A model generated the notes under the pieces. It worked only from the letters and a program-made list of their open reading frames with translations, made no database searches and had not been told where the DNA came from. A DNA stretch of 64,000 nucleotides from CAYURH01 sp964447105 (GTDB taxonomy: Bacteria > Patescibacteriota > Saccharimonadia > Saccharimonadales > EFPC-124), in NCBI GenBank assembly GCA_964447105.1, contig CAYURH010000001.1, positions 9,353 to 73,352 on the forward strand. The letters run 5' to 3'. This document shows, piece after piece, positions 1-7,934 of this stretch; position 1 is the first letter of the stretch; each line of letters starts with the position of its first letter. Made by a program: the position numbers and the translations under genes.

Positions 1-1083
1 CACGTGCGTAAATAATGCGGCAAGTGTTTTGCGCGACACTGTGGCGCTGAGACCAGAGCCGGGACATTCATAGTCCCCAATGCCGAAGCCGATGTGCCTG
101 TTGAGTTTTGTGCGGAGCGGGTTATAGACATCCGGGTGTTCGAACAGCGCATCGCGATTGGCGCTCGAAAAGCACACATCCACCATTTGCCCCGGCCATA
201 GCGAAGTCTTGTCCAGCAACGCCGGGCGCCGCACTCGCAGCACTCGACACTTGGCCGGGGTCGCAAAACGAATGGTTTCCTGATAGGCACGCGTTAGCAC
301 CCTCCCACCGCCATTGACCGCGTCGTCGTAAACCTCTTCTAGCACAGTCGATGGCTGGTCGTCCATAGTGTGCAGCAGTGTCCATGCCGCACAAATGGTG
401 TACGAGGTGGTGATAGTAGCGCTGATCATGATGAAATACCACAGCGCGGCCCTGTCGTGGTCGGTGAACAGTTCGGACCGCAATATGTGGTCGATGGGCC
501 CATCCAACCCCATAGCCAACCGAGTCCTCGCGTAGTTGTCGTAGAACCGCCACGCATCTTGCTGCCGCGGCAACCCAAACGGCGACGAAGCTGCAGACAG
601 TTGATCCATCCAGCCAAAGAACTGGCGGCGCAGGGTGTCGGATTTGAGCCCATCGACGCCCATCAGGTCACAGATCACTTCGTACGTAATACGATCTGTT
701 ACTCGCGCCAAATCGAATGGCACGCCAGCCCTTGCAGCTCTTTCAATGTAATCGTTGGCCATAGACATATCCAGACTGCCTATAGCTGTCGGCGATATGA
801 TGCCTACCAGCGCGTCACGTAAATTGTCGTGCCATTCGCCTTCGGGCTGCACCACCGACCCGCTGAGAACTGGGCTAAACATACGCAATAGCCACTTAGG
901 CAACGGCAAGATGCTGTGGGTGAAATGCGGACTGGTGAGCGCCGCAATCACCGCGTTGCGGTCGTACAAGCGCAGCGCCGGTAGACCATTTACCACCCAG
1001 TGCCTTTGCCGGTTGGGGTCGAGCAGCCCGGCGTAGGACACCATGAGCTTCTCGCGGGTCTCGTTCAACAGTTCACCCCTCAT
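1..1083 (-). CDS. Cytochrome P450, C-terminal end cut by the window edge
   Basis: Reading the minus strand from an ATG at 1083 gives 361 codons open to base 1, so the C-terminal end is outside the window. The cytochrome P450 call rests on the ExxR pair (E269, R272, in QETIRF) and the heme-binding loop FGIGDYECPG with the thiolate ligand Cys340. The I-helix segment around residues 221-226 is SATITT: both threonines of the usual A/G-G-x-D/E-T-T motif are present, but the acidic residue is isoleucine (I224). P450s are heme monooxygenases or, when the acid is absent, sometimes peroxygenases or isomerases; the substrate cannot be inferred. No reductase or ferredoxin gene is visible nearby. The gene diverges from the solute-binding protein gene at 1226. 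No clear Shine-Dalgarno site precedes this ATG, so the exact start is uncertain. Confidence 0.85.
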   Translation of the reverse strand, partial: MRGELLNETREKLMVSYAGLLDPNRQRHWVVNGLPALRLYDRNAVIAALTSPHFTHSILPLPKWLLRMFSPVLSGSVVQPEGEWHDNLRDALVGIISPTAIGSLDMSMANDYIERAARAGVPFDLARVTDRITYEVICDLMGVDGLKSDTLRRQFFGWMDQLSAASSPFGLPRQQDAWRFYDNYARTRLAMGLDGPIDHILRSELFTDHDRAALWYFIMISATITTSYTICAAWTLLHTMDDQPSTVLEEVYDDAVNGGGRVLTRAYQETIRFATPAKCRVLRVRRPALLDKTSLWPGQMVDVCFSSANRDALFEHPDVYNPLRTKLNRHIGFGIGDYECPGSGLSATVSRKTLAALFTHV

Positions 1084-1225
1084 ACAAGTTTCACGCCTAG
1101 CGACTACCAAGCGATAGCATTATGGTATAGACTTTTATGCAGTTTATAAAGCGACCGCAAAAACCAATATTTTGCCCACACAGCACAAAAACTGCTATGC
1201 TATGTCATAGTTAATAAGCATAAAC
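1084..1225. promoter_or_regulatory. Divergent intergenic promoter region
   Basis: This 142-base AT-rich gap separates the P450 gene (minus) from the solute-binding protein gene (plus). On the plus strand TTGCCC and TATGCT about 18 bases apart, near 1172-1202, form a plausible sigma70-type promoter for the gene at 1226. On the minus strand several TATA-like hexamers occur near 1120-1150. No inverted repeat is evident. Confidence 0.4.
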
Positions 1226-2323
1226 ATGAACGAGCAAGATCAACCACTTCAGGGCGAAGGCATAGCACCAGACGCTCAGCCATCCAAAACCACAGGCATA
1301 CATCTGCCCCCAAAAAAGATATTATGGGTCGGTATAGCGGTAGCTGCGATCATAGTCATGGGCGTCGTGGTGTGGATGACGCTTATAAATAAGCCGCCCG
1401 CTTCTCAGCAAAGCTACAATGGGCCGGTCGATGACATTGCTATTGGCAATGTGGGTGAATATTCTATATTCAACCTGATTGCACTCAACAAAGGATACTT
1501 CAAACAAAACGGCCTCAATGCCAAAATCACCGAATACGCGTCTGGCCCACCAGCCGTCGCCGATCTAGTGGCCAAAAAGAATGATTTTGCTGTAGCAGCT
1601 GATTTCTCGGGTGTAAATAGTATCTTTAGTAACACTGATGTCCGAATTCTGACACAGTTAAGCCAACAATTCTCTTTCTCTATCGTAGCCAGAAAAGACA
1701 AAGGTATCGCTAAGCCGCTGGATCTAAAAGGCAAACGAATTGGTGTTACCAAAAACGGGGCTGGAGAATTTTTCTTGGCACGATACCTCAATCTGCAGGG
1801 CCTCTCCACCTCCAGCGTTAAAGAGATCGACCTCACCCCGCCCGATATGAACACCCAGATCCGCAACGGCCAACTCGACGCAGTGGTCATATTTGAGCCA
1901 CACGTCTACAATCTCAGCAAAGATTTAGCCGACGACGTTGTTGTGTGGTCAGCCCAGGGCGGCGACCCCACCCTCGCACTCGCCTACACCACGCAAGACA
2001 TCATCAAAACCAAACCAGATGTCGTAAGACGATATATCAAATCTCTTGTGCAAGCCCAAGAATACCTAAAACAAAACCAGCAAGATTCCAAAAAACTACT
2101 GGCCGATATTATGCACTACGACACGGCTTACGTGAACTACATTTGGAACAAGATCGACTTCCAGTTGGCACTCAACCAAAACCTTCTCTCGGCCATGGAA
2201 GACGAAGCGCGATTTGTCGTACAAACCACAGGTAGCAACAAACCTATACCCAACTATCTCGACTACATATACTTTGACGCCCTGACTCAAGAAGGTTCGG
2301 ACCTCGTCCATATAATCCACTAG
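1226..2323 (+). CDS. Membrane-anchored solute-binding protein, NMT1/SsuA-like
   Basis: The 365-residue product has a short polar N-terminus and one hydrophobic anchor at about residues 33-54. An extracytoplasmic domain follows that resembles NMT1/THI5/SsuA-type binding proteins (sulfonate, nitrate, taurine or pyrimidine ligands). Supporting stretches are FKQNGLNAKI, LKGKRIGV and a QIRNGQLDAVVIFEP segment typical of that fold. There is no lipobox, so it stays tethered by its helix. No permease or ATPase gene of an importer is adjacent. The next gene, only two bases downstream, is a sensor kinase with an external domain, so a ligand-sensing role for the kinase is more likely than transport (inference). 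The ligand is unknown. Confidence 0.8.
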   Translation: MNEQDQPLQGEGIAPDAQPSKTTGIHLPPKKILWVGIAVAAIIVMGVVVWMTLINKPPASQQSYNGPVDDIAIGNVGEYSIFNLIALNKGYFKQNGLNAKITEYASGPPAVADLVAKKNDFAVAADFSGVNSIFSNTDVRILTQLSQQFSFSIVARKDKGIAKPLDLKGKRIGVTKNGAGEFFLARYLNLQGLSTSSVKEIDLTPPDMNTQIRNGQLDAVVIFEPHVYNLSKDLADDVVVWSAQGGDPTLALAYTTQDIIKTKPDVVRRYIKSLVQAQEYLKQNQQDSKKLLADIMHYDTAYVNYIWNKIDFQLALNQNLLSAMEDEARFVVQTTGSNKPIPNYLDYIYFDALTQEGSDLVHIIH

Positions 2324-2325
2324 GT

Positions 2326-4020
2326 ATGAACACCAAAAAACTGCTCAGTATTACAGCAACGATCCTGTTAGCAACAACACTGCTGTGCGCCTATATGATC
2401 TGGCGATCACTCGAAAACTACAACATAGCCGTACACAACCAAGAGGTGACTCACCAATTAGTGTCATCCATATTTCAGCGGCGCTTACTAGCAGACGACT
2501 ACCTGATGAACCCCAGCACGCGGGCTAAATCGCAGTGGAATAAAGAGCAAACAGCCATACGCAGCTTGCTCGAAGCCAACGCCGATGGATTTACGTCTGC
2601 CGAAGAAAAGGCTGACGTCCAAAAAATTACCAACACTCTGGAACAGAGCGACGAAACGTTTGCTCAGGTCATAGCCACATTTGAAAACAGCGAAAATATA
2701 CCGACGAGCATTGTGTCTGCTCAAAAAGCGCGCTATGGAGCTCAGCTGACAGTCGTCGCTCTCAACACCGAATCGGCCGCCAATAATCTGCTACACATCA
2801 ACCAGGCTCAAGCGAGCGATTTGCTGCAACGGATCGCTCTGTTGTTTGGCATTGTGGCCGTTGTGCTGTTTGGCGCATTGATAGTGAGCTTTTCTCTCAT
2901 CAGACGTAGTATCGACCGACTGGAGCGCCGAGAAGCGCAAGATGCCGCGCTTCTCGGCGGTATCGGTGACGGTGTATTCGCCGTAGATGGGCAGGGCAAC
3001 ATCATTCTCTTTAACCGCGCTGCAGAGATGCTCACGGGGCTCTCCCAAAGCGATGTCATGGGTAAACATTATGCTGATATTTGTAGATTTGTAGACGAAA
3101 AGAGTGGTGAGCCCAAACTGGAATTTATAGCCAAAGCCCTGAACGGAAAACAACAGTCTATGCCGCCAGGCACCATGCTAAGGCGCAAAGACAACAGCCT
3201 CATCCCAGTCGCAGATAGTGCAGCTCCGGTTATCGATAAAGCCGGCTCTGTAATGGGCGCAGTGGTTGTATTTCGCGACATCACAAAAGAACGAGAGGTC
3301 GAACGCGCCAAAGACGAGTTTATATCACTCGCCTCTCACCAACTCAAAACACCGCCCGCATCACTCAAATGGTCATTGGAAGTTTTGCTCGATGGTACTA
3401 CCGGCCCCATAAACGCGCAGCAAAAAGACGTACTGACCACCATGCAAGTCACTACCCAAAACATGATCGAAGTTATCAAATCGCTGCTCAATGTATCACG
3501 TTTGGAACTCGGTACATTTATCGTAGATCCTAAGCCAGTGGATCTCGTAGCGCTTACCAAAGCTATCCTTAAAGAGCAAAGCCAACTTATCCTCAACAAA
3601 AAACTAAGCGTCCGAGAATCATATCCCGAGAACATGCCAGCCATCCCAGCCGACCAAGGACTCGAAAAAATCATCATAGAAAACCTACTCTCCAATGCCG
3701 TCAAATACACGCCCGCAGGCGGCTCCGTGCACGTGGCCATCAAACGGATCGGCGACAACGTGCGCATAGAAGTAGCCGACAGCGGCTATGGCATCCCCAA
3801 AGAGCAACAGCCCAATATCTTTAGCAAAATGTTCCGTGCCGACAACGTAAAGCAAATCGACGGCACCGGGTTTGGCCTATACCTGCTCAAGGTTATAGTA
3901 GATGAGGTCGCCAAAGGCAAAATCTGGTTCGAATCAACCGAAGGCCGAGGCACCACGTTTTATGTGGAAATGCCGCTCAGTGGCATGGTCGCACGCAAGG
4001 GCACGTCGAGTTTATCGTAG
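2326..4020 (+). CDS. Sensor histidine kinase with PAS domain
   Basis: The 564-residue membrane kinase has a first membrane helix at about 7-26, an extracytoplasmic helical domain of about 140 residues, and a second helix at about 170-193. A PAS-like domain spans about 205-320. The HisKA region carries the phospho-acceptor in LASHQLKTPPA (His338). The ATPase domain shows the N box NLLSNAVKYTP, the G1 box DSGYGIP and the G2 box GTGFGLYLL. No response regulator lies beside it, so its partner is elsewhere. It starts two bases after the binding-protein gene and is probably co-transcribed with it. Its last nine bases overlap the convergent NUDIX gene. Confidence 0.9.
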   Translation: MNTKKLLSITATILLATTLLCAYMIWRSLENYNIAVHNQEVTHQLVSSIFQRRLLADDYLMNPSTRAKSQWNKEQTAIRSLLEANADGFTSAEEKADVQKITNTLEQSDETFAQVIATFENSENIPTSIVSAQKARYGAQLTVVALNTESAANNLLHINQAQASDLLQRIALLFGIVAVVLFGALIVSFSLIRRSIDRLERREAQDAALLGGIGDGVFAVDGQGNIILFNRAAEMLTGLSQSDVMGKHYADICRFVDEKSGEPKLEFIAKALNGKQQSMPPGTMLRRKDNSLIPVADSAAPVIDKAGSVMGAVVVFRDITKEREVERAKDEFISLASHQLKTPPASLKWSLEVLLDGTTGPINAQQKDVLTTMQVTTQNMIEVIKSLLNVSRLELGTFIVDPKPVDLVALTKAILKEQSQLILNKKLSVRESYPENMPAIPADQGLEKIIIENLLSNAVKYTPAGGSVHVAIKRIGDNVRIEVADSGYGIPKEQQPNIFSKMFRADNVKQIDGTGFGLYLLKVIVDEVAKGKIWFESTEGRGTTFYVEMPLSGMVARKGTSSLS

Positions 4021-4398
4021 ACGCGCTCGAACTGCTGCCACGGCACTGAGCATATGACCGTGATTTTTACCGGCAGGCAATGTCTGCTCGGTAAACCATG
4101 TTGCCTGAGCGATTTCGGCGGACGGCATTATAGCGCTGGGCGCCACCATTCCAGCATATATGTAACGCGCCGACACACCATCGTCATTGGCGAGAGTGGC
4201 GACGGTTTGTAGATCTATTTCTGTCGTGGTCAAACCCAGTTCTTCGTGCAGCTCGCGCGCGGCGGCCTGTGCGGGCGATTCGCCTGGTTCAAACTTGCCG
4301 CCAGGCAGTTTCCAGTTGTCTGGATCGTCTGACTCAGTAATCGCCAGGAAGCGTTTTGGATCTGTGCGGTCAAATATGACGATGCGGACGCTATGCAT
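4012..4398 (-). CDS. NUDIX hydrolase
   Basis: The 128-residue protein carries a complete Nudix box: GGKFEPGESPAQ followed by RELHEELGL, matching Gx5Ex7REUXEExGU. Such proteins hydrolyse nucleoside diphosphate derivatives using Mg or Mn held by the box glutamates. Size and composition fit small MutT-like house-cleaning enzymes, but the substrate cannot be read from sequence. It converges on the kinase gene, overlapping by nine bases. Confidence 0.88.
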   Translation of the reverse strand: MHSVRIVIFDRTDPKRFLAITESDDPDNWKLPGGKFEPGESPAQAAARELHEELGLTTTEIDLQTVATLANDDGVSARYIYAGMVAPSAIMPSAEIAQATWFTEQTLPAGKNHGHMLSAVAAVRARLR

Positions 4399-4558
4399 TA
4401 CTTAAGAATAATTGGATTTACCCCAAAGAGCCAGGCCATTCTCCATCCACAACCGCCCTTTCAATAGGCGCGTCACGTGACTTTAGCGGGCCAATAAAGG
4501 CAAGCAAGCTTTATGCTTGTGCTAAAATGGGCTTAATAAATAATTAACAAGGAAGTAT

Positions 4559-5188
4559 ATGGTCACGCAAAAAAGGCAAGACGGATTTGGCGTAGTGGAG
4601 ATAGTGCTCGTAATACTATTACTCGGGTTGGCCGGTGTTATTGGTTGGCTGGTGTGGAGCAAAAACAGTACCACGCAATCAGCGACAAGTCAGACAAAAA
4701 GTATTGAAATACCAGAGATCGGGGTAAAAATCGCTGACCCCGAAAACCGTGGCCTTGCAGTTTTTTACGATGACAGCGCAAAACAACCATGTCTTACGAA
4801 CAAAAATTACTACGCCAACAACGGGTGCGACATGTATCTCAACAGCACACACTGCACCGACACCAATCTGACGGATGGTTCTGTTTGCTCGTACTATATT
4901 TACGACAATACAACATATAAACCGGGTTCAAACACCAGCGAAAACGCTGCCACATATGCAAAATATTTCCAGTGCGATTCTGACCTCACTATATACGAAG
5001 GTAACCCGACAAATAACTACGACTCAGGTAGTGGCATGACAGGGTCGGTAAAAGTGGGTAATAAGGTGATAGCCCTGTGGGCGCACGGTAACGTTAAAGG
5101 AAGTTGTGATGACACGACATCAAGCGCGACCGATGCCTACATGAAAGACCTTCTGAAATACGTCAAAGCAAACGTTTCGGCTCTTTAA
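4559..5188 (+). CDS. Type IV pilin-like protein
   Basis: The 209-residue protein starts with a short basic leader, then GFGVVEIVLVILLLG. This matches the class III prepilin signal: glycine before the cleavage site, aromatic residue at +1, glutamate at +5 and a long hydrophobic helix. Several cysteines in the mature part could form disulfides. A prepilin peptidase would cleave before the phenylalanine. No other pilin gene is adjacent; the pilB-like ATPase lies at 36977-38599. The start is supported by AAGGAAG seven bases upstream. A strong terminator follows at 5208-5232. It could be a minor pilin or pseudopilin; the globular part is not recognised. Confidence 0.65.
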   Translation: MVTQKRQDGFGVVEIVLVILLLGLAGVIGWLVWSKNSTTQSATSQTKSIEIPEIGVKIADPENRGLAVFYDDSAKQPCLTNKNYYANNGCDMYLNSTHCTDTNLTDGSVCSYYIYDNTTYKPGSNTSENAATYAKYFQCDSDLTIYEGNPTNNYDSGSGMTGSVKVGNKVIALWAHGNVKGSCDDTTSSATDAYMKDLLKYVKANVSAL

Positions 5189-5207
5189 ACACGTTATATC
5201 TAAAAAT

Positions 5208-5232
5208 GACCAGATATTGTCTGGTCTTTTTT
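5208..5232 (+). terminator. Rho-independent terminator
   Basis: A perfect 7-bp stem (GACCAGA, loop TATTG, TCTGGTC) followed by a run of T ends the pilin-like gene. It lies directly against repeat copy A, which begins at 5234. Confidence 0.85.
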
Positions 5233-5233
5233 A

Positions 5234-5335
5234 GTGCGCGAGATCGCCGTTAGATGGAACCCTGTTTATAGCAGCACCTTGCTGGCATATCAAAAAATGA
5301 AAAATCTTAGCTTTATTATTGCAACGGCTATATAG
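5234..5335 (+). repeat. Repeat copy A: tRNA-Leu 3' tip plus 33-codon ORF
   Basis: The copy begins GTGCGCGAG, the complement of the 3' acceptor strand of the tRNA-Leu gene at 7996-8079. It continues as an open frame of 33 codons starting VREIAVRWNPVYSST. Copies B (6116) and C (7100) have the same start and a related peptide. Differences between copies are largely at third codon positions or conservative, which suggests past coding selection. A terminator abuts it on the left, as at the other copies. Confidence 0.6.
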
Positions 5336-5386
5336 GTTATTATTATGGCATGACCGTACAAGGACTCGTAAAACAACGTTTGCAAT

Positions 5387-6043
5387 ATGTCGAATAAAAA
5401 AATCGACGACTATAAAGCCTACCTGTTCGACTGGGACGGTACCTTGGCAAAAACGCTTGATTTGCATATGTCTGTTCGTCGCAAAATCCTGGAGAAATAT
5501 GACCTACGTCTTTCTGATGAAGAAATCGCGTCGTCACTGGGTAAACTTGACCGGGCACTGGAGGAATGGGGTCTGGACGTCAAGGTTGTGGGTGCAGAAA
5601 TGGACGAGCTTGTAATGAAACAGCTACCCGACATAGATTTATATCCTGGGGTTGTGAGTATGCTCAAATGCCTAAAGAGCGCCGGAAAAAATACTGCGCT
5701 GATTACCGCATCACCCCATTCGTTCATTACAGACGTGCTAGAGCGACATAGTCTACGGGCGTATTTTGATGTGATTATAGCTATGGATGACGTTGAACAT
5801 CTGAAGCCACATCCGGAGCCACTACAGAAAGCGATGCAAGCTCTAGGTGCTTCCCAGAATGATTCGCTCATGCTTGGCGACTCCGACAAAGACCTTTTGG
5901 CCGCCAAAAATGCGAATATCGATTGCCTGTTATTTTATCCAGATTCCCATGCGTTGTTTTACGACAAAGCTTCGCTCACCTCACTCGACCCGACATATAC
6001 AATCGACACTTGGGAACAGATAATGCCAGGCGGCAGACAATAA
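5387..6043 (+). CDS. HAD-superfamily phosphatase
   Basis: The 218-residue protein has the four HAD motifs: DWDGTLAK (motif I, nucleophile Asp), TASPH (motif II), the lysine in LKPHPEPL (motif III) and MLGDSDKDLLAA (motif IV). A helical cap between motifs I and II resembles phosphoglycolate phosphatase and beta-phosphoglucomutase relatives. It probably dephosphorylates a small phosphorylated metabolite in the cytoplasm; the substrate is unknown. It is the only plus-strand gene in the tRNA-Leu array, between repeat copies A and B, and may have been acquired with it. Confidence 0.85.
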   Translation: MSNKKIDDYKAYLFDWDGTLAKTLDLHMSVRRKILEKYDLRLSDEEIASSLGKLDRALEEWGLDVKVVGAEMDELVMKQLPDIDLYPGVVSMLKCLKSAGKNTALITASPHSFITDVLERHSLRAYFDVIIAMDDVEHLKPHPEPLQKAMQALGASQNDSLMLGDSDKDLLAAKNANIDCLLFYPDSHALFYDKASLTSLDPTYTIDTWEQIMPGGRQ

Positions 6044-6061
6044 TAAGACTTGTAGCAAAAT

Positions 6062-6095
6062 AAAAAGGCCTCGCAAATCGAGAGCCTTTTTATTT
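6062..6095. terminator. Bidirectional terminator
   Basis: A hairpin (AGGCCTCG, loop CAAAT, CGAGAGCCT, one bulge) is flanked by A and T runs. It can end the HAD gene on the plus strand and the minus-strand transcript from the membrane protein gene at 6225. Confidence 0.7.
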
Positions 6096-6202
6096 AGAAT
6101 AAATTGTATCAGACCATGGTGCGCGAGATCGCCGCTACCTGGAACCCAATTTACGCCAGCATTTTATTGATACATCAAAGATTGAAGAACTTGGGGCTTT
6201 AA
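6095..6202 (+). repeat. Repeat copy B: direct repeat of tRNA-Leu 3' flank plus 28-codon ORF
   Basis: Bases 6095-6127 nearly duplicate 7972-8005, the sequence just beyond and into the 3' end of tRNA-Leu (AATAAATTGtATCAGACC then ATGGTGCGCGAGA). From the ATG at 6116 a 28-codon frame reads MVREIAATWNPIYASILL, related to copies A and C. This fits a junction remnant left by integration into the tRNA gene. Confidence 0.65.
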
Positions 6203-6224
6203 AAGCAATTTAGCCATCCGTAAA

Positions 6225-6974
6225 CTAGTTTACTTGTATAACTGTGCTATTGTCTTGTGGGACGTCACCGTGCTGCAGGCGGATGAACATAGAATTAGCC
6301 AAGGGGATTAATCCGATCAATAGCGCTCCGCCGATGCTAGCGATAATGACTGATGCAACAATCAATCTGATTGATCGAACCGTACGCCACATGAACACCC
6401 CGGTAGCTACCAGGTATAACACAAGAACGGTAACTAGAGGGGCGCTCAACCCAGCGTTACGAGCAATAAGAGCAGTGTCCAGACCAGCGTAACCCAAAAG
6501 CAATGCCAGTGCGGCAACCCGTTGCCAAGTTTTTTGCCCACATGCGAGCCAACCACCCGCAAGGCCACTCATAGTCCCTATAACCCCCCCTACCATTAAC
6601 CAACGAGCCATAGTAGGTAGCAGGTCAGCACCCGGCCGCAACTCCCCTAGCCCGAGGGTTGTGTAATAAGCGGCTATAGCCAGGGTCAAAAACAAAACGC
6701 CGCCTACTGTACCACCTGCAACCCGCCTCGACGAACCACCCAATACGTAACCCGATATTAGTGCGCCTATCGCCCAAACGCCAGCGGCGTTCCCGACTAA
6801 CCCAACTATTAGAAGCCATACCGATACTAGAAAGTCAGTGTGCGATGCCCAATACTCTCTAAAAACACCATCCGCGAAAGCGCTAAACACCCCCATCGCT
6901 ATTGCGCTTGCCGCAATCACTATTGTAGCCTTTGCAATGGGCCGCAAATAAGTAGGCTTATCCTGGGTTGTCAT
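6225..6974 (-). CDS. Multi-pass membrane protein, unknown
   Basis: The protein has about 249 residues and six or seven hydrophobic segments, rich in glycine and alanine, with no recognised motif. The ATG at 6974 is preceded by a TATAAT hexamer at 6982-6987. If that is the -10 box, the transcript would begin almost at the ATG and be leaderless. An upstream in-frame ATG at 6989 would lie inside the promoter. The gene sits between a T-arm fragment (6994-7013) and repeat copy B, so it may be cargo of a mobile element. No function is assigned. Confidence 0.6.
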   Translation of the reverse strand: MTTQDKPTYLRPIAKATIVIAASAIAMGVFSAFADGVFREYWASHTDFLVSVWLLIVGLVGNAAGVWAIGALISGYVLGGSSRRVAGGTVGGVLFLTLAIAAYYTTLGLGELRPGADLLPTMARWLMVGGVIGTMSGLAGGWLACGQKTWQRVAALALLLGYAGLDTALIARNAGLSAPLVTVLVLYLVATGVFMWRTVRSIRLIVASVIIASIGGALLIGLIPLANSMFIRLQHGDVPQDNSTVIQVN

Positions 6975-6993
6975 GTGTTTATTATACATTCTT

Positions 6994-7040
6994 CGCCCGA
7001 TAGGACTTGAACCAAATGCGAGAGGTTAGAAGCCAACGCC
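6994..7040 (-). pseudogene. tRNA 3'-half fragment R1
   Basis: Read on the minus strand, this stretch contains a loop CTTCTAA (anticodon TCT if real), then GGTTCAAGTCCT and an acceptor-like CGGGCG. The anticodon and T stems have mismatches, and no 5' half (acceptor or D arm) is present upstream. The 12 bases GGTTCAAGTCCT are identical to the T arm of the tRNA-Leu at 7996-8079. It is best read as a tRNA remnant, either a degraded tRNA-Arg or an attachment-site scar. Confidence 0.45.
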
Positions 7041-7049
7041 AAACGAAAA

Positions 7050-7089
7050 GAATAACTCCGCAAAATAAATTATGGAGTCATTCTTATTT
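7050..7089. terminator. Hairpin terminator beside repeat copy C
   Basis: AGAATAACTCC pairs with GGAGTCATTCT across an AT-rich loop, with T-rich flanks on the right and A-rich flanks on the left. It sits just left of copy C, the same terminator-then-repeat order seen at copies A and B and at the tRNA-Leu itself. Confidence 0.6.
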
Positions 7090-7099
7090 GATAACTGCC

Positions 7100-7237
7100 A
7101 TGGTGCGCGAGGTCGCCGTTAGGTGGAGCCCTACATGTACCAGCATTCTGGCAATTTATCAAAAGCTAAAAGATCTTGGCTTTACGCATGATGGCGAGCA
7201 GATGAAGCGCGCCACATCCAAAATCCTACAGCCGTAG
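7100..7237 (+). repeat. Repeat copy C: tRNA-Leu 3' tip plus 45-codon ORF
   Basis: From the ATG in CCATGGTGCGCGAGG a 45-codon frame reads MVREVAVRWSPTCTSILA and continues past the shared part to a TAG at 7235. The last 56 bases overlap the 3' end of the minus-strand membrane gene at 7182. It is the longest of the three related frames. It could be a real small protein or an element end that happens to stay open. Confidence 0.55.
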
Positions 7238-7829
7238 CCGTATAAAACACCCAGTGAATGATAAAGCTATACACAAACCCGTATTGTACTTTCAAAATCA
7301 AAATTGGAAAGACTACTGCCGATAGCATCGCGAAAGCTGTGAAATACCAAGCCGGCCATTTGCCTTTCTCAAAGAGGGTGAGCGGTACATGAAAAGCGCT
7401 AAATATAATCGCGAAGGCCAGTATGACCTGTGGCAATCGCAATCCGGCATCTTGTAGGAACAACACTAGCAATACAATCAACAATTGCTGCGACACAATG
7501 TCAGCCGTCTTAAAGACTAGCCGACGTGGATCGAGCTGCAGAAACTGTCTCGTAGGATATCGTAAGAAGTACTCTTTTGAGACATTCAAACGCTTTGGCA
7601 AATAGAGGTACAAGGCAATGTGAGCAATTACGACGACAATGAGCACAATGACAGGAACAAAGACAAAACCTTCGAATACTCGAGGAACATAACCGTTGAA
7701 TAGAACGCCGGTGACGATGGCAGTAGCGAGGAAATAAAGTGCGGCTAGGAAGAAATGTTTTGTGTGGTTGAACCCTTTGTGAATCAGTGCCCGGAATATG
7801 CCCGTGATATTGCCCAAATCGATAGCCAA
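7182..7829 (-). CDS. Multi-pass membrane protein, unknown (faint CPBP-like features)
   Basis: The 215-residue protein has about six hydrophobic helices with KRLNVSKEYFLRYPTRQFLQLDPRRL as the main polar loop, shown here only as a position guide (about residues 79-104). Later helices contain histidines in FSAFHVPL and FIIHWVFY, which recall the second and third motifs of CPBP intramembrane peptidases. The EExxxR motif of that family is absent, so catalytic activity is not supported. It lies between tRNA fragment R2 and repeat copy C, as probable cargo of the tRNA-associated array. Confidence 0.6.
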   Translation of the reverse strand: MAIDLGNITGIFRALIHKGFNHTKHFFLAALYFLATAIVTGVLFNGYVPRVFEGFVFVPVIVLIVVVIAHIALYLYLPKRLNVSKEYFLRYPTRQFLQLDPRRLVFKTADIVSQQLLIVLLVLFLQDAGLRLPQVILAFAIIFSAFHVPLTLFEKGKWPAWYFTAFAMLSAVVFPILILKVQYGFVYSFIIHWVFYTATAVGFWMWRASSARHHA

Positions 7830-7878
7830 ATTAGAATATTTAGCAGCAAAACTTTCATTAGTTTAATCATACCTTATC

Positions 7879-7905
7879 TTGAACCAGAGAGGACTTGAAC
7901 CCATG
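7879..7905 (-). repeat. tRNA-Leu T-arm fragment R2
   Basis: On the minus strand this reads GGGTTCAAGTCCTCTCTGG. Sixteen bases (GGTTCAAGTCCTCTCT) are identical to the T arm and adjoining bases of the complete tRNA-Leu gene to its right. The acceptor end that should follow is replaced by other sequence. It is a likely attachment-site scar. Confidence 0.6.
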
Positions 7906-7934
7906 CAACAGATTGGAAATGGTAAAAGTATAAA

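Noticed and set aside
122..553. Minus-strand open frame of 143 codons, and plus-strand frames at 370-822 and 755-1036
   Set aside because: All are shadows of the P450 gene, whose own frame shows heme-loop and ExxR motifs over the full length.
6994..7050. A functional tRNA-Arg(TCT) gene
   Set aside because: No acceptor 5' strand or D arm is present and the stems contain mismatches.
5234..7237. CRISPR array
   Set aside because: The three repeats are about 1 kb apart, diverged, and have no regular spacers or cas genes.
7182..7829. CPBP intramembrane protease
   Set aside because: The first motif (EExxxR) is missing, leaving only two histidine-containing helices as similarity.
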